Shown here: in pieces, positions 33,691-40,926 of the stretch
Numbering within the stretch: position 1 is the stretch's first letter
Layout of the letters: every line of letters starts with the position of its first letter
NCBI GenBank assembly: GCA_014695295.1
Contig: JACJNY010000042.1
Coordinates: 27,224 to 91,223, forward strand
Reading direction: 5' to 3'
Source: Microcoleus sp. FACHB-61
Lineage (GTDB): Bacteria; Cyanobacteriota; Cyanobacteriia; Cyanobacteriales; Microcoleaceae
Length of the DNA: 64,000 nt
The notes under the pieces: generated by a model
The model's input: only the letters and a program-made list of their open reading frames with translations
Told to the model about the DNA's origin: nothing
The model's database searches: none
Made by a program: the position numbers and the translations under genes

Positions 33691-35139
33691 TTAACAGCGG
33701 CGCAGGCGATTCAATAATAGCACAATTTCGTCCGTTGCCGATCGCATTTTTGCAGTCGATAGGTCAGATTGATTGACGATAATGCTAAACACCAGCGGCT
33801 CGTAATTCGGAACTTCGATATATCCCGACAGCGCCGAAACTCCACTCATAGTTCCTGTTTTTGCTTGCAAATTTACGCGGCTTGGTGTATTATTGAAGCG
33901 ATTTTTCAAAGTGCCGCTCTCGCCAGCGATCGGCAGTGACTGGCGGTAAATAGATGCAGCAGGTGAATTGGCCATAAATCTCAAAGTTTGCACCAAGGCT
34001 TCTGGGCTAATTAAATTGTGGCGGGAAAGTCCCGAACCGTCGGCTAATATGTAGCTGTTTGGATTTACTCCTAATTGAGTTAAAGCGGTTTTTAACTCTT
34101 TCAAACCCATTTCACCTGTATCCTCTTGCTGCTGGGGCATCTTGTCTGTAACTTTTCCCAACAATCTCAATAAAACTTCTGCATAAAGATTGTTGCTTTC
34201 GCGATTAGTTTCTCTCACCAATTCCGCCAGCGGCGGCGATTCAACGGTCGCTAATTCTTGATTTAAATTGCGAGAAGCCGATGCAACTAAAGCCTGTTTA
34301 ACAGGAATTCCCTCCGCCGCCAGGGCTTGTTGAAAATACTGCAAAAAATTATTAGCGGGGTTGACAACTGCGACATACGCTGATTCAGGTTCGCCACCAA
34401 CTTTCAACTGTCCGCTCACTCGAATTATAGGTCGATCGAACTCCCGACCAACTTCAATAAACTCGGATTCGTTTTGGGCGACTGTTACTGAATTGTTCTG
34501 GAGTTGCCACTGATTTGCCAGCTTTGGTTCGGCAAAAGTAACTTTCAGAGGTTGCCCGATTGCCTGGGGGGACAAGAGAAGGTCGATCGCGTTTTGATTG
34601 AAAATTAAACTGTTAATCGGTGCTCCGTAGCCTGCTTGCGCGTCTTCCCATTCCCAATTGGGATTGACTGCACTGCCTTGAAAATAGCTGTCATCGCCAA
34701 TCAACTGGTTGGCTTGAGTGATTCCCCGCTGCTTCAACTGCTGCGCCAAAGATTTCAACTGAGCCTCAGCAATGCTCGGATCTCCCCTGCCCGCAACGTA
34801 CAAACTCCCATTTTCGCCGCTGTAAACCGATGTCTTAATCCGAAAATCTGCACCGAGTTTCTGCAAAGCAGCGGCTGTAGTTAGCAGCTTGGCATTTGAT
34901 GCTGGAATAAAATATTTGGTGGCATCGCGACTGTAGAGAGTATCAGTAGAAGATAGAGGTTGAATCAAAATGCCCCAGCGCGATCGACTAAATTCGGGAC
35001 GGTTGGCGATCGCATCTACTTGCGCCCCCAATTCCCCAGGACAAATATCCCCAGCAACCGCCGGCGTTTGAGCAGCAACCGCCGACGGACGCCCCAGAAT
35101 TAGGACTAACAAACTAACCGCAATTCCTTGGATTTTCAA
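33691..35139 (-). CDS. dacB: D-alanyl-D-alanine carboxypeptidase/endopeptidase (PBP4, S13 family)
   Basis: Only a TTG (35139) fits the start; an AAGGAA site lies 6 bases before it. A signal peptide (GIAVSLLVLILGRPSAVAAQT) is followed by S13 motifs: FIPASNAKLL (Ser81-x-x-Lys84), the SxN motif RESNNLYAEVLLRLLG and KTG in LQAKTGTMSGVSAL. Between SxxK and SxN a long insert of family type is present. It trims or cross-cuts peptidoglycan in the periplasm. The gene is single and flanked by short gaps. Confidence 0.92.
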   Translation of the reverse strand: MKIQGIAVSLLVLILGRPSAVAAQTPAVAGDICPGELGAQVDAIANRPEFSRSRWGILIQPLSSTDTLYSRDATKYFIPASNAKLLTTAAALQKLGADFRIKTSVYSGENGSLYVAGRGDPSIAEAQLKSLAQQLKQRGITQANQLIGDDSYFQGSAVNPNWEWEDAQAGYGAPINSLIFNQNAIDLLLSPQAIGQPLKVTFAEPKLANQWQLQNNSVTVAQNESEFIEVGREFDRPIIRVSGQLKVGGEPESAYVAVVNPANNFLQYFQQALAAEGIPVKQALVASASRNLNQELATVESPPLAELVRETNRESNNLYAEVLLRLLGKVTDKMPQQQEDTGEMGLKELKTALTQLGVNPNSYILADGSGLSRHNLISPEALVQTLRFMANSPAASIYRQSLPIAGESGTLKNRFNNTPSRVNLQAKTGTMSGVSALSGYIEVPNYEPLVFSIIVNQSDLSTAKMRSATDEIVLLLNRLRRC

Positions 35140-35214
35140 AGTGCAAGTTCCTTAACAATAACTATTAAAATTAGATGCGCCAGAGCTTGGAAGTGTCACC
35201 GAATCAAGTCAATA

Positions 35215-35541
35215 TTAATAATAATAACGCGCATGAATTCTCGGATTAAACAGCGGCTCTACAGGTTTTCCCTCTTTGAGGTGCTCTTCCACAATCAACG
35301 GTACATCACTCGGTTTAACTCGACAATACCAAATTTCGTCTGGGGTAACTCGTACAGTCGGGCCAGTGTTGCACTGTCCCTGACAGCTACTGGCCTCAAC
35401 TTTTACCCCTGCAACTTGTTGGGCTTCAAAAGCAGCTAGCACTGCTGCTGAACCATTTTTCAGGCAAGATTGATACTGGCAAACCAATACACAGCGCGCT
35501 TCTGGTTGGGAGTCTGGTTCTCGGGTTGGAGATTCTGGCAT
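35215..35541 (-). CDS. Thioredoxin-like 2Fe-2S ferredoxin domain protein
   Basis: The 108-residue protein has the spaced cysteines of thioredoxin-like 2Fe-2S domains: VLVCQYQSCLKNGSAAV, then SSCQGQCNTGPTVRVTPDEIWYCRV. Members include NuoE-like modules and HoxE-like single-domain proteins. It is too short to be NuoE itself and has no partner genes nearby. It probably carries electrons for an unidentified partner. Confidence 0.85.
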   Translation of the reverse strand: MPESPTREPDSQPEARCVLVCQYQSCLKNGSAAVLAAFEAQQVAGVKVEASSCQGQCNTGPTVRVTPDEIWYCRVKPSDVPLIVEEHLKEGKPVEPLFNPRIHARYYY

Positions 35542-35786
35542 TGGTAAGGATTTATCCGCTCTTTAAGATATCTTAACAATCTTGTCAGGCATATCGCCCG
35601 CCGGAGGGAGGCAAACGGCAGAATTTTACAGTGCGATCGAAAAAAACAGCAAAATTCTGGCATTCAAACTTTTTCCTTGCTTCTACCTTCTAACGAATCC
35701 CTTCAGCAGAGCTGCCTTTCTTCAGTCTGTGTCACGCTTTCCCGATATGATCTGATTTAGAGCAACAACTCAATAAACCGCCAATC

Positions 35787-36248
35787 ATGCCCAAAACAGT
35801 AGCTGATGTGATGAGCCGCGATCCGATTTTGGCGCGACCCGAAATGCCCCTGAACGAAGCGATTAAAATTTTAGCCGATCGACGCATTAGCGGTCTTCCC
35901 GTCGTAGATGAGAATGACTTGTTGGTAGGAGTCATCTCCGAAACCGACTTGATGTGGCGGGAAACCGGCGTAACTCCCCCCGCTTATATCATGGTGCTCG
36001 ACAGCGTGATTTACCTAGAAAATCCAGGTCGTTATGAGCGAGAACTCCACAAGGCTTTAGGGCAAACAGTAGGAGAAGCGATGAGTAAAGAGCCAGTTAC
36101 CATCGATCCCGACAAATCTCTCCCAGAAGCTGCAAAACTAATGCACGATCGCAGCATCCACCGATTGCCAGTGCTCGATCCTGCGGGCAAAGTAATCGGC
36201 ATCCTCACTAGGGGAGATATTATTCGCTCGATGGCTGCCGAATCTTAA
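35787..36248 (+). CDS. CBS domain pair protein
   Basis: The 153 residues contain two CBS domains and little else: VADVMSRDPILARPEMPLNEAIKILADRRISGLPVVDENDLLVGVISETDLM, and VGEAMSKEPVTIDPDKSLPEAAKLMHDRSIHRLPVLDPAGKVIGILTRGDII. CBS pairs bind adenosine nucleotides and often sense energy state or control a partner protein. No partner domain is fused. The ATG at 35787 is followed directly by conserved residues. Confidence 0.92.
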   Translation: MPKTVADVMSRDPILARPEMPLNEAIKILADRRISGLPVVDENDLLVGVISETDLMWRETGVTPPAYIMVLDSVIYLENPGRYERELHKALGQTVGEAMSKEPVTIDPDKSLPEAAKLMHDRSIHRLPVLDPAGKVIGILTRGDIIRSMAAES

Positions 36249-36338
36249 ATTAACTGTTGCAGTTCCAGGACTGTATCAGAAAATGAGTCGATCGCTCTTT
36301 CAATCTCCCTCACTTTTGGCAATTACCAATTACCAAAT

Positions 36339-36366
36339 CTAAAATCTAAAATCTAAAATCTAAAAT
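36339..36366. repeat. Heptanucleotide tandem repeat (CTAAAAT)x4 abutting a start codon
   Basis: Four exact CTAAAAT copies end 3 bases before the ATG at 36370. No Shine-Dalgarno-like sequence lies between them, so translation start of this gene depends on the repeat region or is leaderless/other. Confidence 0.9.
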
Positions 36367-36369
36367 CCG

Positions 36370-37044
36370 ATGAGCATTACCCCTGAGTCCGTCGAACAAT
36401 TGCTGAATTCCGAGGATTTTGGCGAAAGGCTGCGAGCAGTCAACCAACTGCGACAACTAGAACCCGCGATCGCCTATAAACTAATTCAAATTGCGATCGG
36501 CGACAACAACGTCCGGGTTCGCTACGCAGCAGTCAGCCAATTATCAACCCTCGGCACGCAGAATCTGCCGAACGCTTTAGAGGTACTGCGAAACAGCTTG
36601 AACAACGACCCAGAACCCGACGTGCAAGCAGCAGCAGCCGATGCTTTGGGCGCATTGAAATTAACCGATGCTTTAGAAGATTTGCAGCAAGTTTACAGCA
36701 GTACCTCTGAATGGTTGGTGCAACTGAGCATCATTGCTGCTTTGGGAGAAATGGGAGATCCGAAAGCTTTTCCTATGTTAGAAAATGCCCTCACTTCTGA
36801 AAACGAATTGATCCAAACAATTGCCATCAGTGCATTAGGTGAATTGGGAGATAAACGCGCGCTGCCGCTGCTGCTTCCCTACGCTTCCAATGCTGATTGG
36901 CAGATCCGTTACAGAGTCGCCCAAGCTTTGGGGCGGTTGGGCGGTGCAGAAGCACAGACAGCTTTGGAAATTCTCGCCAAAGATGAGGTTGAGCAAGTTG
37001 CTCAGGAGGCTAAAGGCGGACAAGAAAATAGTTTGAAATCTTGA
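36370..37044 (+). CDS. nblB: HEAT-repeat protein, NblB-like
   Basis: The 224-residue protein is built of about five HEAT repeats (NNVRVRYAAVSQLSTLG; EPDVQAAAADALGALK; WLVQLSIIAALGEMGDPKAF; ELIQTIAISALGELGDKRAL; WQIRYRVAQALGRLGG). Order, length and N-terminus (MSITPESVEQLLNSEDFGERLRAVNQLRQL) match NblB-type proteins that assist phycobilisome breakdown and relate to phycobilin lyases. The start codon follows a 28-bp heptad array with no normal ribosome site. No phycobilisome genes are nearby. The assignment rests on remembered resemblance. Confidence 0.75.
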   Translation: MSITPESVEQLLNSEDFGERLRAVNQLRQLEPAIAYKLIQIAIGDNNVRVRYAAVSQLSTLGTQNLPNALEVLRNSLNNDPEPDVQAAAADALGALKLTDALEDLQQVYSSTSEWLVQLSIIAALGEMGDPKAFPMLENALTSENELIQTIAISALGELGDKRALPLLLPYASNADWQIRYRVAQALGRLGGAEAQTALEILAKDEVEQVAQEAKGGQENSLKS

Positions 37045-37155
37045 GATTGCTTTGGCGATCCCGAACAACCCTGCGCGGTTGTGAATTTTGAATTAATTTA
37101 GAATTTTTTGTGAGGATTCTACTAAAAACTCTGTTCGCGATCGCACACAGAATTC

Positions 37156-37219
37156 AGAAACCCGGTTTCTTCCTATATTTGTCGTTCCTGTCCGCAAAAC
37201 TCGTAGAAACCGGGTTTCT
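37156..37219. repeat. Inverted pair of AGAAACCCGGTTTCT elements
   Basis: AGAAACCCGGTTTCT at 37156-37170 and its exact reverse complement AGAAACCGGGTTTCT at 37205-37219 are about 34 bp apart. A (CTAAAAT)-type array (37276-37303) follows. The 516-bp gap before the CAP gene contains no convincing ORF. Confidence 0.65.
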
Positions 37220-37275
37220 AGCCCGCCCGCCAGCGGGCTGGGTGTGCAGCGCAAACCTTACTAATCAGGAAAAAT

Positions 37276-37303
37276 CTAACATCTAAAATCTAAAATCTAA
37301 AAT
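37276..37303. repeat. Heptanucleotide tandem repeat (CTAAAAT)x3-4
   Basis: Three exact CTAAAAT copies, preceded by the one-base variant CTAACAT. Confidence 0.85.
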
Positions 37304-37392
37304 TGTATTGATGCCACGGGCGATCGCAAATTCCTTTGAAACTCTCCTTAAATTCGAGCGCACTCTTCCCTTTCCCAATCATAGCCGGGCTC

Positions 37393-37423
37393 TTGACATC
37401 CACACTTTGACAACAGCTATAAT
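37393..37423 (+). promoter_or_regulatory. Probable sigma-70-type promoter for the CAP-RTX gene
   Basis: A consensus TTGACA (37393-37398) and TATAAT (37418-37423) are separated by 19 bp, which is 2 bp longer than optimum. A second TTGACA at 37407 is too close to serve. The inferred transcript would have a leader of about 130 bases before the ATG at 37560. Confidence 0.55.
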
Positions 37424-37559
37424 CAAAATAGATACAGCAGCGGCAGGGATTAACACAATTATTGAATTGTGCCCAGCCAGCTAGCGATCGGGGAAACTAT
37501 CGTTAAGACGGTAAGCAATCTACCAGCAAAACCAAGTCTTAAAACTGTTTATCATCCCC

Positions 37560-38855
37560 ATGCTTGAACAACTAGAAAATTCCGGTTCTCAGTCCTTGGA
37601 TATTTTAACAGAGCGATCGGTCTCTCAAGTAGCACCAAGCCCAACCAATCAAAACTTTATTAATAGAGTTTTAGAACTTACCAACATCGAACGCAGCAAA
37701 TTAGGTTTGTCCCCGCTAACCTTCAATACTCAGTTACTAAATGCGGCGGAAAATCACACCCAAAACATGGCACTGCAAGACTTCTTTTCCCATACCGGAA
37801 AAGATGGTTCATCATTAGCAAGTCGGATTTCTGCAACGGGCTATCAATTCTCAGCGGCAGCAGAAAACATCGCTGCGGGCTCTTCTACACCCGAACAAGT
37901 TGTCTCATCGTGGATGAACAGCAGCGGCCATCGGGCTAACATTCTTAACCCCAATCTCAAAGAAATTGGGATTGGTTACTATTTCTTAGCCAACGATACG
38001 GGTACAGAAAATTTCAATCACTATTGGACGCAAGTTTTTGCGACTTCTCTTGACGGTAGTGTCAATCCCGCACCAACTCCCACACCAACTCCCACACCAA
38101 CTCCCACACCGACTCCTACTCCCAACACATTGGTATCGATTACTTCGCCCATACCCAATGCTACAGGGGACGGGAACCCGACGACAGCACCCAAAAATAC
38201 AGCCAGCGGCGGCAATTATTTCCTATCAGATAGTGCCGATACTCAAATACCGACAAATGCTGCGGGATTGCCAATTTTTGCCCTTTCCGGCAAAGATAAT
38301 ATCACCGGGGGAGAAGGTGTTGATAGCATTAATGGAATGCAAGGTGCGGATACAATTAATGGCGCAGGAGGCAATGACAGCTTATCCGGCGGCAAAGAAT
38401 CCGATTTAATTGATGGCGGTGTTGACAATGATTTTATCAGCGGCAACAACGATAACGATCGACTAATCGGAGGAGACGGTACCAATACTATCCGTGGCGG
38501 CAAAGAAGATGATGTCTTGATTGGCGGTAACGGCGACGAGTTGTTGGCGGGCGATCGCGGGCAAGATATGCTGACGGGCGGCGGCGGAAATGATACGTTT
38601 ATTCTGGCGGGAGGTTTGTCTGCTTCGGCTACTTTAATTGGTGCGGATGTGATCGTCGATTTTGGGGCTGGGGATAAAATTGGTTTGACTGACGGTATCG
38701 GATTTGCAAACTTGACTTTTGAAGCTGTGAGTTTGCAGTTGGATGGAGGTGCAAGCGTCGCTTCTACGGCGATTAAGTCGGGGAACAATTATTTGGGCAT
38801 CGTGCAAGGTGTAAGTCAAAGTCAGCTTACGGCGAGCATTTTTGTAAATGGTTGA
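37560..38855 (+). CDS. CAP-domain exoprotein with RTX-like calcium-binding repeats
   Basis: Residues about 35-165 form a bacterial CAP (SCP/PR1) domain: LELTNIERSKLGLSPLTFN, LLNAAENHTQNMALQDFFSHTG, AENIAAGSSTPEQVVSSWMNSSGHRANILNPNLKEIGIGYY. A Pro-Thr linker of about 19 residues follows (PTPTPTPTPTP), then about eight GGxGxDxΦ nonapeptide-type repeats (about 250-350, e.g. GAGGNDSLSGG, GGGGNDTFILAGG), which bind calcium and serve type I secretion. There is no N-terminal signal peptide, consistent with a C-terminal type I signal. A consensus promoter is present 140 bases upstream. Confidence 0.9.
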   Translation: MLEQLENSGSQSLDILTERSVSQVAPSPTNQNFINRVLELTNIERSKLGLSPLTFNTQLLNAAENHTQNMALQDFFSHTGKDGSSLASRISATGYQFSAAAENIAAGSSTPEQVVSSWMNSSGHRANILNPNLKEIGIGYYFLANDTGTENFNHYWTQVFATSLDGSVNPAPTPTPTPTPTPTPTPTPNTLVSITSPIPNATGDGNPTTAPKNTASGGNYFLSDSADTQIPTNAAGLPIFALSGKDNITGGEGVDSINGMQGADTINGAGGNDSLSGGKESDLIDGGVDNDFISGNNDNDRLIGGDGTNTIRGGKEDDVLIGGNGDELLAGDRGQDMLTGGGGNDTFILAGGLSASATLIGADVIVDFGAGDKIGLTDGIGFANLTFEAVSLQLDGGASVASTAIKSGNNYLGIVQGVSQSQLTASIFVNG

Positions 38856-38863
38856 CACTGATG

Positions 38864-38940
38864 ACTGTTGACTGTTGACTGTTGACTGTTGAGGACTAAC
38901 AACTGACAACAGTCAACAGACTACTGACTAATGACTAATT
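38864..38940. repeat. Heptad repeats TGACTGT and inverted partner
   Basis: TGACTGT (GTTGACT) repeats four times, followed by GAGGACTAACAACTGACAACAGTC and more TGACTAA units. The two parts are near reverse complements and can form a hairpin between the convergent CAP-RTX and murQ genes, so the array may double as a terminator. Confidence 0.8.
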
Positions 38941-39842
38941 GATGTTACAGCCGATCGCAAATTTCCTTGAAATTCTCCCAAAATGCGATCGCACTCTTCC
39001 TTCTCCAAACCAGTCCAGTGCATCATCAAAGCTAATTTTACAGATTTGCCGCTTTTTTCGAGCAAAAAACCCGCTTCATCCCGGTTCAAATCAGTCAAAT
39101 CTTGCAACATCCGCACAGCCCGATCGCGCAATTTCTTATTAGTAACCGCCACGTCAACCATCCGATTGCCGTAAACCTTCCCCAGCTTCACCATTACCCC
39201 AGTCGAAATGATATTCAAAGCCATTTTTGTTACTGTACCGGCTTTCAAGCGCGTCGAACCCGCCACTACCTCCGGGCCAACCAACAACCGAATATCAACA
39301 TCAGCCTCAAAATTCACTTGTTCGACGGGTACGCAGGCCATAAACACAGTTTTCGCCCCCCGCTGGCGCGCCGCCTGCAAAGCGCCCGCGACAAACGGCG
39401 TCGTACCTCCAGCCGTAATCCCGACAACCACATCTAAGTTGGTAATGTGACGGTGGGCGATCGCCTCAGCCCCATCCTCAGCCCGATCCTCCAAATCCTC
39501 TGAACTCCGCACCAAAGCCCCCGCACCCCCGGCAATTATGCCCTGTACGAGTTCTGGCGGCGTGCAGAAGGTGGGGGGACACTCGGCCGCATCCAGCACC
39601 CCCAAACGCCCGGAAGTACCTGCACCGACGTAAAACAGGCGGCCTCCTTGACGCAGAGACTCGGCTGCAATGTCGATCGCTTGGGCTAACTGTTCGCGGG
39701 CGCGGCCGATCGCGCTTAAGGTTTGGGCGTCTTCCCGGTTGAACAAGTCCACTAATTCGATCGAACTGAGTTGGTCTAAATTCTCGCTGTTGGCATTCAC
39801 CTGTTCCGTCAGCAGATGCCCTCTTTCTTCTAAATTTTTCAT
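38928..39842 (-). CDS. murQ: N-acetylmuramic acid 6-phosphate etherase
   Basis: The 304-residue protein is MurQ over its whole length: the SIS-domain GAGTSGRLGVLDAAECPPTF (sugar-phosphate site with catalytic Glu in AAEC), QGIIAGGAGALVRSSEDLEDRAEDG, VVGITAGGTTPFVAGALQ and a C-terminal helix domain (RMLQDLTDLNRDEAGFLLEKSGKSVKLALMMHWTGLEKEEC). It cleaves the lactyl ether of MurNAc-6-P to GlcNAc-6-P in cell-wall recycling. No MurNAc transporter or AnmK gene is adjacent. Confidence 0.94.
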   Translation of the reverse strand: MKNLEERGHLLTEQVNANSENLDQLSSIELVDLFNREDAQTLSAIGRAREQLAQAIDIAAESLRQGGRLFYVGAGTSGRLGVLDAAECPPTFCTPPELVQGIIAGGAGALVRSSEDLEDRAEDGAEAIAHRHITNLDVVVGITAGGTTPFVAGALQAARQRGAKTVFMACVPVEQVNFEADVDIRLLVGPEVVAGSTRLKAGTVTKMALNIISTGVMVKLGKVYGNRMVDVAVTNKKLRDRAVRMLQDLTDLNRDEAGFLLEKSGKSVKLALMMHWTGLEKEECDRILGEFQGNLRSAVTSISH

Positions 39843-39847
39843 GTTTT

Positions 39848-39960
39848 GTGATTAGTCATTAGTCATTAGTCATTAGTCATTGGTCATTAGTCATTAGTCA
39901 TTAGTCATTGGTCATTAGTCAACAGTCAACAGTCAACAGTCAACAGTCAATAGTCATTAG
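39848..39960. repeat. Long heptad array (TTAGTCA)n and (AACAGTC)n
   Basis: About ten TTAGTCA-type units with single-base variants (TTGGTCA) are followed by four to five AACAGTC units. They occupy most of the 298-bp gap between murQ and the DUF3110 gene. This is the longest heptad array in the window. Confidence 0.88.
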
Positions 39961-40079
39961 GTTTACAAAATAGGGTACGCATTGCCTGCCCGCTGGTGAG
40001 CTTGGTGAAGTCGTGACTCAAAGGCTCGAAATTTGCGGTTCTGGTGATCGGCTAGATCTACTTCCGAGAGAGAGGCAAT

Positions 40080-40140
40080 TACCCATTACCCATTACCCAT
40101 TACCAATAACTGCTGACTAATGACTAATGACTAATGACTA
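40080..40140. repeat. Heptad array (ATTACCC)n and (TGACTAA)n
   Basis: ATTACCC three to four times and TGACTAA/TAATGAC three times, ending directly before the DUF3110 stop codon. Confidence 0.85.
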
Positions 40141-40515
40141 TTACAAAAGTCCTTCGAGTCGGCGGCGAATAGAATCCAGTTCGTTTTGGGAAACGTCAGA
40201 ATCCGGCTCCGACTCTGGCTCAAGCTCCGGCTGCCACTGAGTCTGTGTTACATTGTCTTCTGGCGGGATCGCCAGCGCGCCGGCCGGCACCAGTTCCCAA
40301 TCATAATCAACACTATCGCAGAACTCCTTAATTTCCTCATCGTCGATCGCCTCGACAGCGGGTTCGGGAAAATCCTGAGCTTCCAACATCACGCCAAAGC
40401 GGGTGGCGTCGTCTTCTGACTCAAACATCAGAACTTTATTGCGATCGCCGAGTTGAATGGTATGAATTCCCTCATTCTCGGTGCGGGCATTGAAGAGTAA
40501 GACGAACACTCGCAT
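40141..40515 (-). CDS. DUF3110 domain protein
   Basis: The 124-residue protein has the DUF3110 core: MRVFVLLFNARTENEGIHTIQLGDRNKVLMFESEDDATRFGVMLEAQDFPEPAVEAIDDEEIKEFCDSVDYDWELVPAG. The C-terminal 35 residues form an acidic Glu/Pro/Asp-rich tail that ends in a conserved-looking LDSIRRRLEGLL. The family is found in cyanobacteria and plastids and has no known function. It is a single gene. Confidence 0.9.
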   Translation of the reverse strand: MRVFVLLFNARTENEGIHTIQLGDRNKVLMFESEDDATRFGVMLEAQDFPEPAVEAIDDEEIKEFCDSVDYDWELVPAGALAIPPEDNVTQTQWQPELEPESEPDSDVSQNELDSIRRRLEGLL

Positions 40516-40581
40516 AAGTTTTAAAGACCTTCTTAACCACCGTTTTTTTATCTTAGGAGCGATCGGGCCACCGAGCAGTCG

Positions 40582-40616
40582 ATTTTAAATTTTAGATTGG
40601 AGATTTTAGATTTTAG
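40582..40616. repeat. Heptad array (ATTTTAR)x5
   Basis: Five in-phase 7-mers reading ATTTTAA, ATTTTAG, ATTGGAG, ATTTTAG, ATTTTAG in the DUF3110-tamB gap. Confidence 0.85.
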
Positions 40617-40762
40617 AATTGACTCCCGATCTTGCACGCGCGGGGATCGAGAGGATTTTGGGGAGTTTGAAGACTTGGTGTTAGGTCGTGTGGCGTGTTT
40701 TGATTAAGTTTGGTAAAGGTTCTTGGACTCTGCCCCGCAGTGGGGGGCGTGAATCTTGAAAT

Positions 40763-40790
40763 TCGATCCTCTGCGAGGGCTTCGCTAAAG
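40763..40790. repeat. Dispersed repeat, CTGCGAGGGCTTCGC family
   Basis: CGATCCTCTGCGAGGGCTTC, then GCTAAAG. Close relatives lie at 51195 and 57764. This stretch between 40516 and 40926 shows no gene. Confidence 0.75.
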
Positions 40791-40926
40791 GGCCATCGGC
40801 ACTTCCAGCCTCTGTCCTGCGTCTACCAAGGGCATAAGGCACGCTTACGAATCACAGAAATTATACCTGTCTAAAACCCGCTGATTTCCTCAATTCCTGA
40901 ATTCTCACAAGCTTTGAGAAACACCC

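Noticed and set aside
38038..38409. 123-residue ORF over the Pro-Thr linker of the CAP protein
   Set aside because: It is a frame shadow of the repetitive ACTCCCACACC DNA.
39848..40140. Possible CRISPR array from regular repeats
   Set aside because: The repeats are 7 bp with no spacers and no cas genes nearby; they are tandem heptads.
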